The notes under the pieces were generated by a model. That model made no database searches, had not been told where the DNA came from, and saw nothing but the letters and a program-made list of their open reading frames with translations. This document shows positions 49,217 through 60,274 of a stretch of DNA of 64,000 nt, one piece after another. Both the position numbers and the translations under genes were made by a program. Numbering within the stretch: position 1 is the stretch's first letter; each line of letters opens with the position of its first letter. This DNA comes from Echinometra lucunter. Lineage: Eukaryota > Echinodermata > Echinoidea > Camarodonta > Echinometridae. The stretch spans positions 7,912,754 to 7,976,753 of the forward strand of contig CM057151.1 in the NCBI GenBank assembly GCA_029962745.1. The letters run 5' to 3'.

Positions 49217-49970
49217 AGGCATTGGCTAACTTTGTGAGCAGCCAATTTAAAAAATTCTCAAACTAAGATGAAACATGTGTATGAGTACTTGTATTTGTAC
49301 TCAAAAACCCTGAAACCAACCATAATTTGGAATGAAAAACTGTAAGATGCAAACCGCGATTTTATTATTTTTGGTCTCAGAGACGATAAATAAGAGGAAA
49401 GTTTTGCTCGAGTTAAAAAAACGTTATATGCTCCCTCCGCGTGATACGCCAATACACACAGTACGGTCCGGTGAGGCATGCACCCTCCTTATCACTATGA
49501 ACATGACGGACAAAGAAAGCGGACAAAATAAACAACCCCTCATTCTACCCTTCACAATGCTTCTGGTAGTCAAAAGAACATCCCTTCACTGCTATTGTCT
49601 AAAATATGTGGAACAGGTGTCACATGCATATTCACCTGGAACTACAGGATTAAACATAATAGCTGTGAAGGGATGTTCTTTTGACTACCAGAACCATTGT
49701 GAAGGGTAGAATGAGAGGTTGTTTATTTTGTCCACTTTCTTTGTCCGCCATGTTCATAGTGTATGTCTAGTCTGTGCAACCCGACCATTATATATTTTTC
49801 AAACATTGGTTCCCATTTCTAATATTTAAAAATACTCCCTGTGGATATTATACACATGTACTTTGAAACTTTCAGACTGGTATCTTTACACGATAACCCT
49901 TATGTTTATCCCATTTTCAAGTAGCAAAATGTTGGGGGTTTTTTCATTATGACAATTTAAACGAATACCT
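49217..49970. mobile_element. TTAA-flanked MITE, copy A, interrupted by another element
   Basis: Starts AGGCATTGGCTAAC after TTAA (49213-49216) and ends with a more decayed inverse end at 49970 before TTAA (49971-49974). Sequence outside the insertion aligns along its length with copy B at 52290-52776 (for example TTGTGAGCAGC, CTGAAA-CAACCATAATTTGG, CGTGATACG, ATTTTTCAAACATTGGTTC). Lies in the likely POC5 3' UTR or just beyond. Confidence 0.85.
49493..49761. mobile_element. 269-bp palindromic element nested in MITE copy A
   Basis: Ends CACTATGAACATGACGGACA and the inverse TGTCCGCCATGTTCATAGTG-like terminus; arms of about 100 bp pair with only a few mismatches, through CAAAAGAACATCCCTTCAC. 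Copy B lacks it. The interrupted base reads ...CTCCTTAT[insert]TATGTCTAG..., suggesting a TAT duplication. The uncut copy B reads CTCCTTACGTTGGTC at the same point. Confidence 0.85.
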
Positions 49971-50825
49971 TTAAACTTTTGTAAACTTTTTTTTCCCCTT
50001 TTGCTCACAAAGTGCTATAAAAGGAAAAGCACATACCTATTTAGTTTTGCAATACAAAAATATATTCATCAGTATTTTTCAAGGCATTCTGACAGACAGT
50101 GCCACTAATGAAAATTTTCAAAAACTCTTATTCACAGGTTGGATTTTTTTTAATGGATTCTGTTTCCAAGGCCGATGCTATGTCTACAGTAGTAAAAACA
50201 TCTTCACTTTATTTTAGACACACCAAAAATAGACAAAATCTAGCACTACTTTAACCACACAAGTTATAGTGCAATTTTCTCAATCTGAAAACACTAAAAA
50301 GCAGAAACAGAAAAGGGCAAATGTGGGATATAATATGTAATGACTTAGTTTAAGCAAACCAGAATCCTTTACTTTCTTGTTACTTTCTTGTTGATAAATC
50401 AGCTTTTAAACATTTTCTGTCAAATATCTCTGACAGAATCCATTTACCAGTACATTGTTGTACTTTCACTGTCTTCAAATATGTGTGATTTTGATTTTGT
50501 CGTCATCACAGGAATAAGTATCATTAAACAGAAAAGAACCAACAAAGATAAAAAGATAAATAACCATGTATTCTACTGACACCCTAATTTCTGGTGAATT
50601 TCACATCTATGAGATACAGGCCTATATAAATCATCCCCTTGCCACATTTATTCCAGCTGTAATGTGAAAATTAATTCACTATGCACTTTATGTAAACAAA
50701 AGACCGTAATACTGCCATTCCTGAAGACTTGTCTGATGGCAACATGTCAATGAACAGACTGGAGTACGTATGTGTCTCTAAAAAATGGTATGGACTCAAG
50801 AGCTGAATAAAGTCTTCCATGTCAT

Positions 50826-51350
50826 TAAGCCTTTAGTGGACCATTTTGACTGTTGAAGTACCAGGAAGATGTTGGGGCTAATATAGGGTTCCCTGCAGTT
50901 AAACCATGCATAGAGGACTCTTACAGTGTCAACCATGTATGGTCTAGGGCTGATACACACTTGTCTGTTGAAAATCGTCCACTAGGGGCAGTCCAAGGCT
51001 GACATAGTCTTGCTTGTATCAAAACCCTTTGTGGACCACATTAAACTGGGTGCTCCAGGAATGGATTAGGTCTGATATACATGTAGTATTGCATGGAGCA
51101 AGGCTGTTATAACAGAAGTTGCCCCAGGATGATATACCTGTAGTCTTAACCAGTTGAGCACGATGTCATTTCAGTATAACACGCATTTTCCATAGGCCAT
51201 AACCCGAGTTATCTTAGGCTTAATGTTCAACAGGTTGAATACGAAGACCAGTTAGTTGACCAGTTTGCCAGTAGGTATGGTCTACAACTGATATGGTCTT
51301 GTCTGAATTAAAATCATTAGTGGACTACTTTGACAGCAGGTGCTCCGGGT
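50826..51350 (-). repeat. degenerate repeats spanning the POC5 stop codon and 3' UTR
   Basis: A word of TTAGTGGACC-like and TGCTCCAGG-like blocks recurs at about 50826-50870, 51021-51062 and 51310-51350, with a partial copy near 50943-50990. Each is preceded by CTGATAYRGTCTTGTCTG-like sequence. The last copy contains the POC5 stop codon and final residues, so the coding end is one unit of an old tandem repeat. Confidence 0.6.
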
Positions 51351-51469
51351 ACAGACTGAGGCTGCTTTCTGGATGATGAACTAACCCTAGATGACACACC
51401 CGTAAGATTGGACGGCAAGCTCTGGGCAGACATAGGGTATCGGGATGCGGTTGCATGACCAACAGTTTG
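51317..51469 (-). CDS. POC5 last exon
   Basis: 153 nt, phase 0 in, 50 residues and a stop at 51317-51319; acceptor TTTCCTGCAG. Encodes QTVGHATASRYPMSAQSLPS and a Ser-rich end. Matches the QT(I/V)xxATAxxYP segment after the HHPxTQ motif of POC5. Confidence 0.82.
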   Translation of the reverse strand, partial: QTVGHATASRYPMSAQSLPSNLTGVSSRVSSSSRKQPQSVPGAPAVKVVH

Positions 51470-54400
51470 CTGCAGGAAAAAAACAGAAATTTGAAAAATT
51501 GATATCCACAGAATAAACCAATAAAATGACAAGGATTAGAAAGGCTTTACTACTACAACTTGTTAGGATTGATCTTAATATGAAGACCAAATACAAATCT
51601 GTAATGCAGAATGATAGACAAGAATCAAAGCTGATTTGACAGCACTTAGCATATTTTCTAGTCATGAATATACTCTATGCTAGGGAGCTACTTTTCTACT
51701 TGATGAGAGATGAAAGGCACATTTGTCTAGTTCTTAGCTGGATGTAAAATAATAGAAAGAATCTCAAGTTCAGCAATGAGTTCAGAATGATACAGAAGAA
51801 CCCACAACCACCTCCCTAAATTTAATCATGCCACTTGTTTCAATTTTAGAATGGTGGAAGAGAATTCCAACAGGAACAAGTAGCTCTAACTTTGGATTTG
51901 GAATGATGGGAAAGTTTGTAACCTGAGTGATAGGATGGTGTCTTTCCACCACCACCGATGCCATAGGTGGATTGAGACCAAGGCCGCTAGATGTCTGCAG
52001 CTCACTCCTACCAGTCACTCTGGCTGTTACTGTCTTACTCTGTGATGATTTGCTGATGGCCTACATAAGAAGATATACGTGTCCACAAGAAACAGAGATA
52101 TACCAAGGGATATGTGTGTAATTTGAATTCTTAGTCACAAGTTGTCTTGATATATAAAAGAAGTTATTAGCTAACAAATCTCTGAACCCGTCTTAATGGT
52201 CCAGTATTTCATACTGACTATAGAAGTACAGCATCACCCCTGCAGCAATGTAATTCTTTGTTATCAGCAAAGCTACAGAATTCCTTTAAAGGCATTGGCT
52301 AACTTTGTGAGCAGCTGATTTAAAAAATTCTCAAACTAAGATGAAACCTGTGTATGAGTACTTGTATTTATACTCAAAAACCCTGAAAGCAACCATAATT
52401 TGGAAGGAAAAGCTGTAAGTTAGACGCAAACCGCGATTTTATTAGCTTTCGTCTCGAGAGACACTGAACTAAGAGGACCGTTTGCGCGAATTCAAAAATA
52501 CCGTTACTTGCCTTCCGCCGCGTGATACGTCAATACACACAGTGCGGTCCGTTGAGTCATGTGCGCATGCGCACTCCTTACGTTGGTCTATGCAACCGAC
52601 CCTCGTATATTTTTCAAACATTGGTTCACATTTCTAATGTTTAAAAATACTTCCCGTGGATATTATGCTCTGAAACTTTCACACTGGTATTTTTACACTA
52701 TAACCCTAATGTTTATCCCATTTTAAAGTAACAAAATGAGTTTTTTTTTAAATCATAACAATGTTAGCCAATGCCTTTAAATATGCATATAGGGTAAATA
52801 TCTAGCCATAGAGCTATCATTCAATATCCCATCCAAGAAGCAACATGATAATAGTAAATGATAATAGCAAATATTTTTACTGCCCAAGGTCTGTCAGAAA
52901 TGACTCATGGCATCATATATATTCTCATACAATACAAACACACACTATTAGTTTGCACATTTAAAACAAATATTCTTATAGATCAATATCTCAGATTTTT
53001 CTGCTTTGATTGGTAGCTACATATTCTGATGGAACAATTCTCCTTTAATTCAAGAAGATTAATTCCTGTTTTCATCTTAGTGCATGTGAGCAGTGAAAAA
53101 TTCAAAGCAAGACAAAGATGCTTACCGTCTTTTTGACTACAGGAACACCCCCTCTCTGGCTCTGTGTTACTGTGGACTGCGCAGGGTGAGCAGAGGGTTG
53201 AGTGCTTGGTATAGACCTTCCTGATGGAGTGGCAGTGACTGATGATAAGGGTCTGGTAGGAGCAGGGGTGGGGACTGGGGCAGCTGCTGCAGGTGTTGGG
53301 GCGGGGCCATGGGATGATGGGGGAGGGTGTCCACCTCCTTCTACACATATGGAAAAATACATCAAGAAAATAAAGAAATTAAGAGATGGCATGAAAAGTG
53401 ACAGAATCAGGTATTTAAAGGTATCCCTTTGGCAAGATTTCACAAACATGAAATGTGACATGGAACAAGGACATGCTAACAAGATCTTAATGAAAGTGAG
53501 AGATTCCATATTTTTGTAATTGAAAGTGACTGTCAAGTTATGGTGGACAATGGGCAAGCAGGAAAACAAGGAGTTACTTTTCTCACTAGATCAATAATTA
53601 TTTGATAAAAGTCATTCTGAACAATTTAAAAAAAAACAACCAAACTTACTGAATTCATCATTTACTGAACATACTTGTGTTTAATTATTTTGTGGCATGA
53701 GAATTAAATTAATTCGAACTACTAACTTGTGAGTTTTATAAAAAGTCTGATGCAACAAGAGGTTTTGGTTTTAAAGTTTGCAGAATTTGGTACAAAACCA
53801 CATGTGTTGTATCAAGCCCTTCAAAGTCAATTCCACAGGAGGACCTGCTAGTACACTGCATTTAGAACTGCACAAAAAGTTAGGTTATTCTTAGAAAAGT
53901 TCTTCGATTGAACAGTAAAGCAGCTTCTTTTGTGAGCTGGCCCTTAGATGTAGCACCTACAGAAGATACACACTGTCACTTGAACCCTTTCACAAACATC
54001 CCCTCCTCTGTTCTTCCTTTTGTCCCAGTGACCTATATAGACACCTCTTGTCTTTCAAACATCCCCCCTTGGAAATCAGATGAATCAGATTGAATACATA
54101 GGCGAGAAAATTGAGAATACTGCCACACCGCCATCAATATCGGCGCATACACTTGCTACAGTTTGCACACTCTTCCATTCATGACATTGAATACAGCCTC
54201 TTCCCAGGGGCATACATTCATCAGAAATCCGATACAAGTGCTAGTGTAAACAAATGAAATGAGAGAATGCCAAAAGCTTAAAGGAGCATCAACAAAGAAA
54301 GTATATATAAATGCAGGTATGTGACTATCAGGCTTGTTGAATAATGAAATATTGTAACACGAAATTGCTATTCTACCTGTTTTAAAAAGGATTTGAAAAT

Positions 54401-57400
54401 ACATGTATGCTGAAACTCAATTCAACATAATCATGATAATGTATTTAGAAATTCATTCATGAGCATCACATAAGGATTTAGTAAGTTATTTTAACCCATT
54501 GCCTACTGGAACCAGCTAGTCAATGTACAAAGTTCTATAGGAATTTGAGAATTCAGTAGTCAACGGGTTAATACATTAATGACTTGTACTGAAAATGATA
54601 TTTGTTTAGTTTTTGTTTCATTTCTTTCAATGGGAATTAAACAAATTAAATATCAAGAGAATAAGAATACCCAGAGCAATGTTTAGTGATTTTTAATGCT
54701 CTACATCTTATGCAGAAGAGTAATAAAGCCAATGAAACAGATATATCTTTAAAGAGAAGCATTGCAGAAATGACAACACTCAGATGACCAAAGCAGCAGT
54801 GACATTTACTTGGTAAGCAATGTGTGTTTGCAAGAATGCTGTTTTTATCTGTTTTCTATGTGCTTTCTGGGAAAAACACCTCACTTTGTGTTTGTTTTCT
54901 TGGTTTCCACACATCCCAAACACATTAGACTGACTGACGTCATATCCTGTTTGACAAAATTACTCGTACACAGCAGAATGCTCCTAAAACGAATGAGGCC
55001 ATATAATAAACTACCTTCAAATCCAGTGAGTCTCACAAATTTCATTTTTGCTCAAAGGATGTAAATATTGAAGGAGACGAGCAATGTGCAATTTATTTTT
55101 GAAAAAAACAAAAAAAAACCCCCCCCCCCCCCCCCCCCCCCCCGCTAACGCTAATTGGGGTAACTTTCTGGGGAAACCTGAAGTTGGAGGGATTGTCCTG
55201 GGGTAAGTGTCCATCTCCAAAGCTACTGTTGCTGCTACTGCTACTACTGCATCTATTACTACTACTACTACTGCTGCTACTACTGCTACTGCTACTAACA
55301 CTACTACTACTACTGTTACTGCTACTGCTGCTACTGCTACTACCACTACTACTACTACTGCTACTGCTACTGCTGCTACTACTAATACTACTACTACCAC
55401 TTCTCATAGTTACAATTTTTTTTTTCCTCATATTTACATACCACTTAACTCACTTACCTTCCCCATCATGAAACATAGCCATAGCTTCCATATTGAGGGC
55501 ACATACACCTCTCATGAATGCTTTCTTCATTGATTCCTCATAATAATCTCTCTCAGCATGGAGCTTCGTCACCTCTGCTCGGGAAGCTTCTAGAGCTTCA
55601 TTCAACTACCCATGAACACACAAGACAAAAATACAAAACAAAACAAAACAAATACAAACAAGTTGATCTTTTAACTGAGAAACAAAAATATGAATATAGT
55701 TAACAAACAAACTGATGAATAACACACTGAGTGAAATTCAGATAATGTAAAAAATAACTTTGTATAGTGAGGACCTATTAGCTGAGGAATGAATTGTGGA
55801 GGGGTGTTGCTGCACAAATTGTCGCCGGCGTCAATCTGAGCAGAATTTTTCAAAAACACACTGCACAGATTGTTGCTGCTTACACAAATTGTCGCCGGCG
55901 TCAATATGTGCCGCTTATGCAGTGTCCCGTTTTACTCCCAGTTGGCGACAATTTGTGCAATGAAATAAAGACCTAACTGCACAGATTGTCACCAGTTTCG
56001 ATGTTTCAAACTTGATATGACCAAGGATTTGACCACGATCTGTGGGGGGGATTAATGTGTTTCAAGGAAGAAAGTGACCACGAGCAGTGGTGTGCCTGCC
56101 AAAGTGTTTGGGTGGAGGAGGGGAGGGGAGGCATCATGTGCGGGTGTTTCAAGGAAGAAAGTGACCACGAGCAGTGGTGTGCCTGCCAAAGTGTTTGGGT
56201 GGAGGAGGGGAGGGGAGGCATCATGTGCGGGTGGCTCTCCATACACTTTGTGCAAGGGGTTTCACATTTTCTCAGTTTTCTTCATGTTGCACGTTTTCTG
56301 GTCCCCATGGTCGATGTGTGTTCGAAAGAATTGTTTTCTGCTTTAACCTGCTTCTGCTGTGGGGATGGGAGGATGTTCGAATTCCAGGACAGTTGGGATG
56401 TAGGTTTTTGTGTATGGAGTGGTGGGAGACTGCTCGCGGGGGGTGTCGTCGGTGTTGCCGATTTCCAGGGCCGGGAGTGATTTGCCGGAGGGGGGGGGGC
56501 GGGTGTGGATGAGTGTAATTTCCTTTTCCTTTCTGTGACCTATTCTGCTCATTTCTTCTTTTTTTTTTGTTTTTTTGAGTGCTGTTCGGATTCGTCTGCT
56601 TTTGCTGAAGCAGTGAGGCCTCTCGGATGAACTTTCCCTTTTAGGGTCCACTCAGGGGGTTTCGCTGTTTTGATGAGGGGGTTGGGGGAACCTGTATAAA
56701 CAATGTTTAAATGCTCTTGCTATTCTTTGTATGTTTGGAGGCTTATTTCATAAAGTACATGATTGAATTGTCATCACAAGTATTATTCTGATACTATAAT
56801 TGTTGTATGTTTTAATGTGAAATAATGTACACAATGATGTAAAACATGCGTTATTCAGCCTTTGGCTGCAAGGCATTTTTTTAAAAATAAAGAACAGTAC
56901 TGAATTGAGAAAAAAAAAAAAAGAATTGTCCAGTATAGGCTTAGTCTATTAGACCTACAGCATTTGCAAAGAAGCTGAAGATCAAGCATTTGAAAGAATT
57001 TCACTGGTCAATTGCTAAATTTCATGAGTAAAATGCTTAAAAAACTGTGTTTTTACGGACTGAAAAATATCGCCACTTGTTCGCTTCGCTCCCTCGCTTG
57101 TACCTACTTAAATGTAGAAACGTTTGTGCACTCGGGAGGGGGGGGGAATGCAGCTTCATTGTTTCCCCCAAGTTGGCACCATAATAAAGCCGATTTACGC
57201 CACAAGGCCTGTCTACCAATCTATAGGCCTATTTCACTGCTCCCCCCCCCCCACACACACCCCCGATAAGCCACGGATTAGCTCTATGGTTGTCCAGTAA
57301 TCTTTTACTAATTATAAGGATTCTGACAAAGGTCGTAATCATTAGACTTAACAGGGATGACTTGACTCGATCAAGATCAAGACCGGTCTCAAAAACTACA

Positions 57401-60274
57401 CTGAGAATGCTTCCCTTATTCGTTTTTATGTATGGCGACAATCTGTGCTGTCAGCGCTGAACACAGATTGACACCGGCGACAATTTGTGTAAGCAGCGAC
57501 AATCTGTGCGGTGTGTTTTTGAAAAATTCTGCACAGATTGACGCCGGCGACAATTTCTGCCGCAACAAGGGGCTTTGTTAAGTTTATGATCCTCTTCTTT
57601 GGAGAAATTAATTATTCAATGATTTGAAAAAGTCAACAGGATTATTGAATTAATTATTGTTTTTCTTTGTCACAGAATGTGAAGAAAAAATAAAGTCCTT
57701 AAAATCTTTCTAAAATGATAAAAGTCTAGTACAAAAAAATAAAAAATCTTTTGATGGTGATTTCCTTGACAATTCTATTTTTACCATGTAATTGTTTTTT
57801 AAAAAACCATAAAATCCTAGATGTCACGAGTAGAGGATTAATAGAAGGAAGTCCATACCATTTTCATTGCCCATATGATCTTGCTTCTGAAAATATCTTT
57901 TGGAATGATTCTTGAACCACATACATCTGAACTTTCTCGCGTCACGTTTCTGGCTTAAATCTTCGTTTCAGTGTTCTTAGCTTAAAATATCTATCATGGA
58001 AACAACCTGTATGTCTTTATCTGCTTTGAGCGAGTTAAAAATAAATTCAGTTGAAACTTGAAGGAGAGAGCTAATTTTAGTCCAAACAAAAAGAGATAGA
58101 AAGTTTTTGTCCAAACTTAGTGGCCTGACTTCCTGGCCATGGAAAGAATTAAAAGACAAATAAGAATGCCTTCATATTCTCACCTATCCATGGTATAATT
58201 CTATGGGGGTTATTGCAATAAATATTTATTGGAAAGATTATTTTAGTCCAAAAACATGCTGTCTGTATTATAACAAAGTAACAAATTTAAATTATTCTGC
58301 TCATACTGCACCTTTATTTCACAAAATGAAAATTCTCTGATCTATAAGTTTCATACTACAGTTTTTATGTATTCCATTATGAATAATTTACTCCCTCTTG
58401 TAATGAATGAGTATTTTTCTGTACAATTTATAACAATAATAAGTACAATCGCAGAAACTCAAAAGATATTCCATTCCTTAGATAAGAAACTTTGCCAGGG
58501 TGATCATAAAATCAGTTGTCAAAAGATCATTCATATTCACTTAGCATGCAGTCAAATCATCAAAGAATATTTTGCAATTTTGTACAATTTTGTCAAATTT
58601 CACAAAGTGAGGAGACTCAGGAGAGATTTTAGTGACCTTCTGAATATACAACCACCAAATTCAAAATACAAACACAGCTAAGAAACAGTCTCTTACCGAT
58701 GCCAATCTTGCCTCATAATCATTGGTGAGTTTCATGCAGACCTCCTGTGCTTTGCTCTGACATGCTTTCTCGACCCTTTGCCTCCATTTAGCGATGATGA
58801 TGCTATGCCAGGCAGACCAGACTTTAGATTTCAAATGTCTCTCATGGTGCTGCCTGGCAAGTTTGTAAGTGAAGGTCTACAAAAAAATACAAAGCAATTC
58901 AACATACTTATCAGACATTCTTCTATAATGTTGATCAATGGTCAGAGGGGCACTATGATAAATGTAAATGGATTAGAGTACTTCACCTCTCGTGAACTAC
59001 ATATGGGGGGGGGGGGGGAGGACATTCAATTTCACTCATTTCAGGAATAGGCTATTTACTCCCTGAACATTTATCCCTAGACATCTGACAACTCCAGCCT
59101 ATCCCTAAGGGGAAATACCCCCCCCAAAAAAAAAACCACACACACACACACACACACAAATGAAGAGGGGGTAACTGCCTTGAAATGTACAGTAGGTCAT
59201 ACTCATGTTAAAGCAAGAAACCCCATACCTTACCTCGCAGCTTTGCTCATCAAAAAGAAAAAATACCTTGACCGAAAGAGTAGACTACAATGCTTTTTTT
59301 CTAAGAAACCAAATACATTTAAATTTAGAAAAATAAAATGATCTACTCTTGGGAACTTTTGAGGAAGGTCACAAAATGACAGTCATTCCTCCCAAATAGC
59401 AATGTCTACCAGGTGCACAATGCATAATAAATAGCAAATTTTGAGATTAATGCATCCGAGGGATCTTGTAGAATACCTGTCTCCTGTCCTCGCTATGTCT
59501 CAGCTTCCAGGATTCAAATCTTCGTAGCATCTCAAACCTGTCCTTCTCCTTCTGTACTGCTCTAGTCAGGTTGGAGATGATGTGATCCTTACGCTCAACG
59601 GATTGCTCAAATGTATGAAGCAACTCCTTCTGGTTCTCAATCTCATTCTGGTATCTCCTCAGATCTTTATCAAATCTACACAGAAAAGTAAGAAGTTGGG
59701 GTGACCATTCAATTGTATGTCCTGGATTATGCATACAAGCTTGCTGCTACTCAATTATTTCAATTATTTTCTGTGTGTGTGTTTATTTTTCAATTTGCAG
59801 CTACAAGTATATTTGTGAGCTATTTCAGCCATGTAAAGTACTTTGATTTTTTATTCATGTTTTTCTTTTATTCATTTTTTTTTCTATCCCCTATTTTTGA
59901 GTAACAAGTTCAAAGGCTTTAATAATTCTACATAGTATTTCTCATATCTTCAAATAACTTAAAATTAATTCCATTCACAATTTATTGAATAGATAAAAAT
60001 TATAGGTGACATTGTTGTCCACTGTTATGCTGTGTTTCTTTCTCTCTTTTTCATCCCCACTTTTCTGTCTCAAAGCTATTAATGTGCATGTCAATTTTGC
60101 TAAAGTTTTTTTCTTTTGGGGGGGGGGGAGGAGGAGGAGAGTATTTTTGTGCGGTAGTTTACAATGTAAAGTCTGAAGATCCTTTAAACATTATAACTCT
60201 TACCTTTCCCTTTGTAATCGGGCATCTACTCTAGATTTCTCTATGACTTTTATCTTGGCTTGACTCAGCTCAGC
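51317..60274 (-). CDS. POC5 centriolar protein, 3' seven exons
   Basis: Span of seven minus-strand exons (listed separately) that join in frame to give 367 C-terminal residues; vertebrate POC5 has about 575, so the N-terminal third is missing. POC5 binds centrin and is needed for assembly of the distal half of centrioles. Seen here: coiled coil (RFDKDLRRYQNEIENQKELL), two centrin-binding Sfi1-type motifs (RRFESWKLRH and KVWSAWHSIIIAKWRQ), a second coiled coil leading into the signature EESMKKAFMRGVCALN, and a Pro/Ala/Ser-rich tail with ASVVVERHHPITQ. Signature and exon order identify it well. Transcribed towards TANC, tail to tail. Confidence 0.9.
51470..51922 (-). other. POC5 intron
   Basis: 453 bases, phase 0. 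Nothing else seen. Confidence 0.55.
51923..52060 (-). CDS. POC5 exon: VERHHPITQ segment
   Basis: 138 nt, phase 0 at both ends; acceptor TATGTAG, donor GTTACA (weak). Encodes AISKSSQSKTVTARVTGRSE and NPPMASVVVERHHPITQ. The last block is a conserved POC5 C-terminal motif. Confidence 0.85.
52061..53125 (-). other. POC5 intron carrying MITE copy B
   Basis: About 1.1 kb, phase 0. Holds the uninterrupted TTAA-type MITE at 52290-52776. Nothing else recognised. Confidence 0.65.
52290..52776. mobile_element. TTAA-flanked MITE, copy B (uninterrupted)
   Basis: 487 bp, ends AGGCATTGGCTAAC and GTTAGCCAATGCCT, between TTAA at 52286-52289 and 52777-52780. Sibling of copy A at 49217-49970. The perfect ends and duplication place it in a TTAA-targeting group (piggyBac or Kolobok). 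No coding capacity. Confidence 0.9.
53126..53340 (-). CDS. POC5 exon: Pro/Ala-rich tail
   Basis: 215 nt, enters with two bases, leaves in phase 0; acceptor ATGTGTAG, donor GTAAGC. Encodes a disordered stretch (HPPPSSHGPAPTPAAAAPVP) ending RGGVPVVKKT. Low complexity; support is from splice sites and exact phase. Confidence 0.8.
54493..54571. mobile_element. 79-bp hairpin element (TTAACCCATTG ends)
   Basis: TTAACCCATTGCCTACTGGA on the left faces TCAGTAGTCAACGGGTTAA on the right with few mismatches. Too short to classify; a MITE-like or selected hairpin. Confidence 0.55.
55119..55143. repeat. poly-C tract (25 bases)
   Basis: Twenty-five C after an A-rich run. Assembly length is likely to be unreliable. 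Confidence 0.9.
55221..55401. repeat. imperfect (ACT/GCT)n trinucleotide repeat
   Basis: About 60 triplets of ACT and GCT with sparse CAT, GTT and ACC variants, in the POC5 intron. Gives poly-Leu, poly-Thr/Ala and poly-Ser open frames that are not genes. Confidence 0.92.
55458..55605 (-). CDS. POC5 exon: MKKAFMRGVCALN signature
   Basis: 148 nt, phase 0 in and phase 1 out; acceptor TGGGTAG, donor GTAAGT. Encodes the coiled coil LNEALEASRAEVTKLHAERD, then YYEESMKKAFMRGVCALNME. KKAFMRGVCALN is the most conserved block of POC5. Confidence 0.95.
56057..56230 (+). repeat. exact 87-bp tandem duplication
   Basis: Two identical 87-bp units start at 56057 and 56144. The period is a multiple of three, so an open frame (56055-56480) reads through both, repeating CFKEESDHEQWCACQSVWVE. 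The frame has no other support. The units are identical, so the duplication is recent. Confidence 0.85.
56500..56922 (+). mobile_element. retroposon-like 3' end with AATAAA and poly-A
   Basis: The sequence ends TTAAAAATAAAGAACAGTAC...GAGA followed by 13 A (56910-56922), with AATAAA at 56886-56891, as in a reverse-transcribed RNA or non-LTR element tail. Upstream limit uncertain. A CCTTTGGCTGCAAGGC hairpin-like word precedes the signal. Confidence 0.5.
58697..58876 (-). CDS. POC5 exon: centrin-binding motif
   Basis: 180 nt, phase 0 at both ends; acceptor TTTTTTTGTAG, donor GTAAGA. Encodes HHERHLKSKVWSAWHSIIIA and KWRQRVEKACQSKAQEVCMK. KVWSAW...KW has the spaced Trp residues of POC5 centrin-binding repeats, and ACQ..A.EVC..L.NDYEA is a conserved POC5 block. 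Confidence 0.93.
58877..59476 (-). other. POC5 intron
   Basis: 600 bases, phase 0. G and C homopolymers (near 59005 and 59120) and an AC repeat (about 59140-59158). Nothing else seen. Confidence 0.55.
59477..59675 (-). CDS. POC5 exon: coiled coil and first visible centrin-binding motif
   Basis: 199 nt, enters with one base completing Arg, leaves in phase 0 (GAGACAG|GTATTC). Encodes FDKDLRRYQNEIENQKELLH, KDHIISNLTRAVQKEKDRFE and MLRRFESWKLRHSEDRRQ. LRRFESWKLR fits the Sfi1/POC5 LxxFxxWK centrin-binding pattern. Confidence 0.93.
59676..60203 (-). other. POC5 intron
   Basis: 528 bases, phase 2. A short G-run at about 60119. Nothing else seen. Confidence 0.55.
60204..60274 (-). CDS. POC5 exon: coiled-coil start
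   Basis: 71 nt, phase 0 in and phase 2 out; acceptor TAATTCCAG, donor GTAAGA. Encodes AELSQAKIKVIEKSRVDARL QRER, a basic coiled coil. Join to the next exon restores RERFDKDL in frame. Farthest 5' exon I can link. Confidence 0.85.

Larger units (their letters stand above)
44375..51316. other. convergent 3' UTRs and intergenic DNA
   Basis: No coding exon found between the TANC and POC5 stop codons. Plus-strand AATAAA signals that could end TANC lie at 45429, about 46013 and about 47288. Minus-strand signals (TTTATT on the plus strand) that could end POC5 lie at about 50208 and 47735. It also holds a GA microsatellite (47461-47519), a 29-bp tandem duplication (about 48052-48113), a nested MITE pair (49217-49970) and degenerate repeats next to the POC5 stop. 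Confidence 0.55.
53341..55457 (-). other. POC5 intron with hairpin, poly-C and trinucleotide repeats
   Basis: 2.1 kb, phase 1. Holds a small TIR hairpin (54493-54571), a poly-C tract (55119-55143) and an imperfect ACT/GCT repeat (55221-55401). Open frames at 53202-53519 and 53908-55064 have no coding support. Confidence 0.6.
55805..57567. mobile_element. long-TIR element with 5-bp target duplication
   Basis: 1,763 bp. Ends TGTTGCTGCACAAATTGTCG and the inverse of TGTTGCGGCAGAAATTGTCG, with arms of at least 120 bp that themselves contain repeated GACAATTTGTG/GCACAGATTGTC words. AGGGG flanks both sides (55800-55804 and 57568-57572). TGT...ACA ends with a short duplication recall Ginger-type or integrase-like elements, but no transposase is visible. 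Inside are an 87-bp exact tandem duplication and a retroposon-like poly-A tail. Confidence 0.75.
55606..58696 (-). other. POC5 intron carrying a 1.76-kb TIR element
   Basis: 3.1 kb, phase 0. Mostly occupied by the element at 55805-57567. The rest is AT-rich with no exon seen. Confidence 0.65.

Noticed and set aside
55017..55533. Poly-Ser, poly-Leu, poly-Thr and poly-Val frames on both strands
   Set aside because: All come from the ACT/GCT trinucleotide repeat in a POC5 intron.
56006..56651. Open frames with a repeated 29-residue unit
   Set aside because: Created by the exact 87-bp duplication inside a TIR element; no splice sites, start context or homologue recognised.
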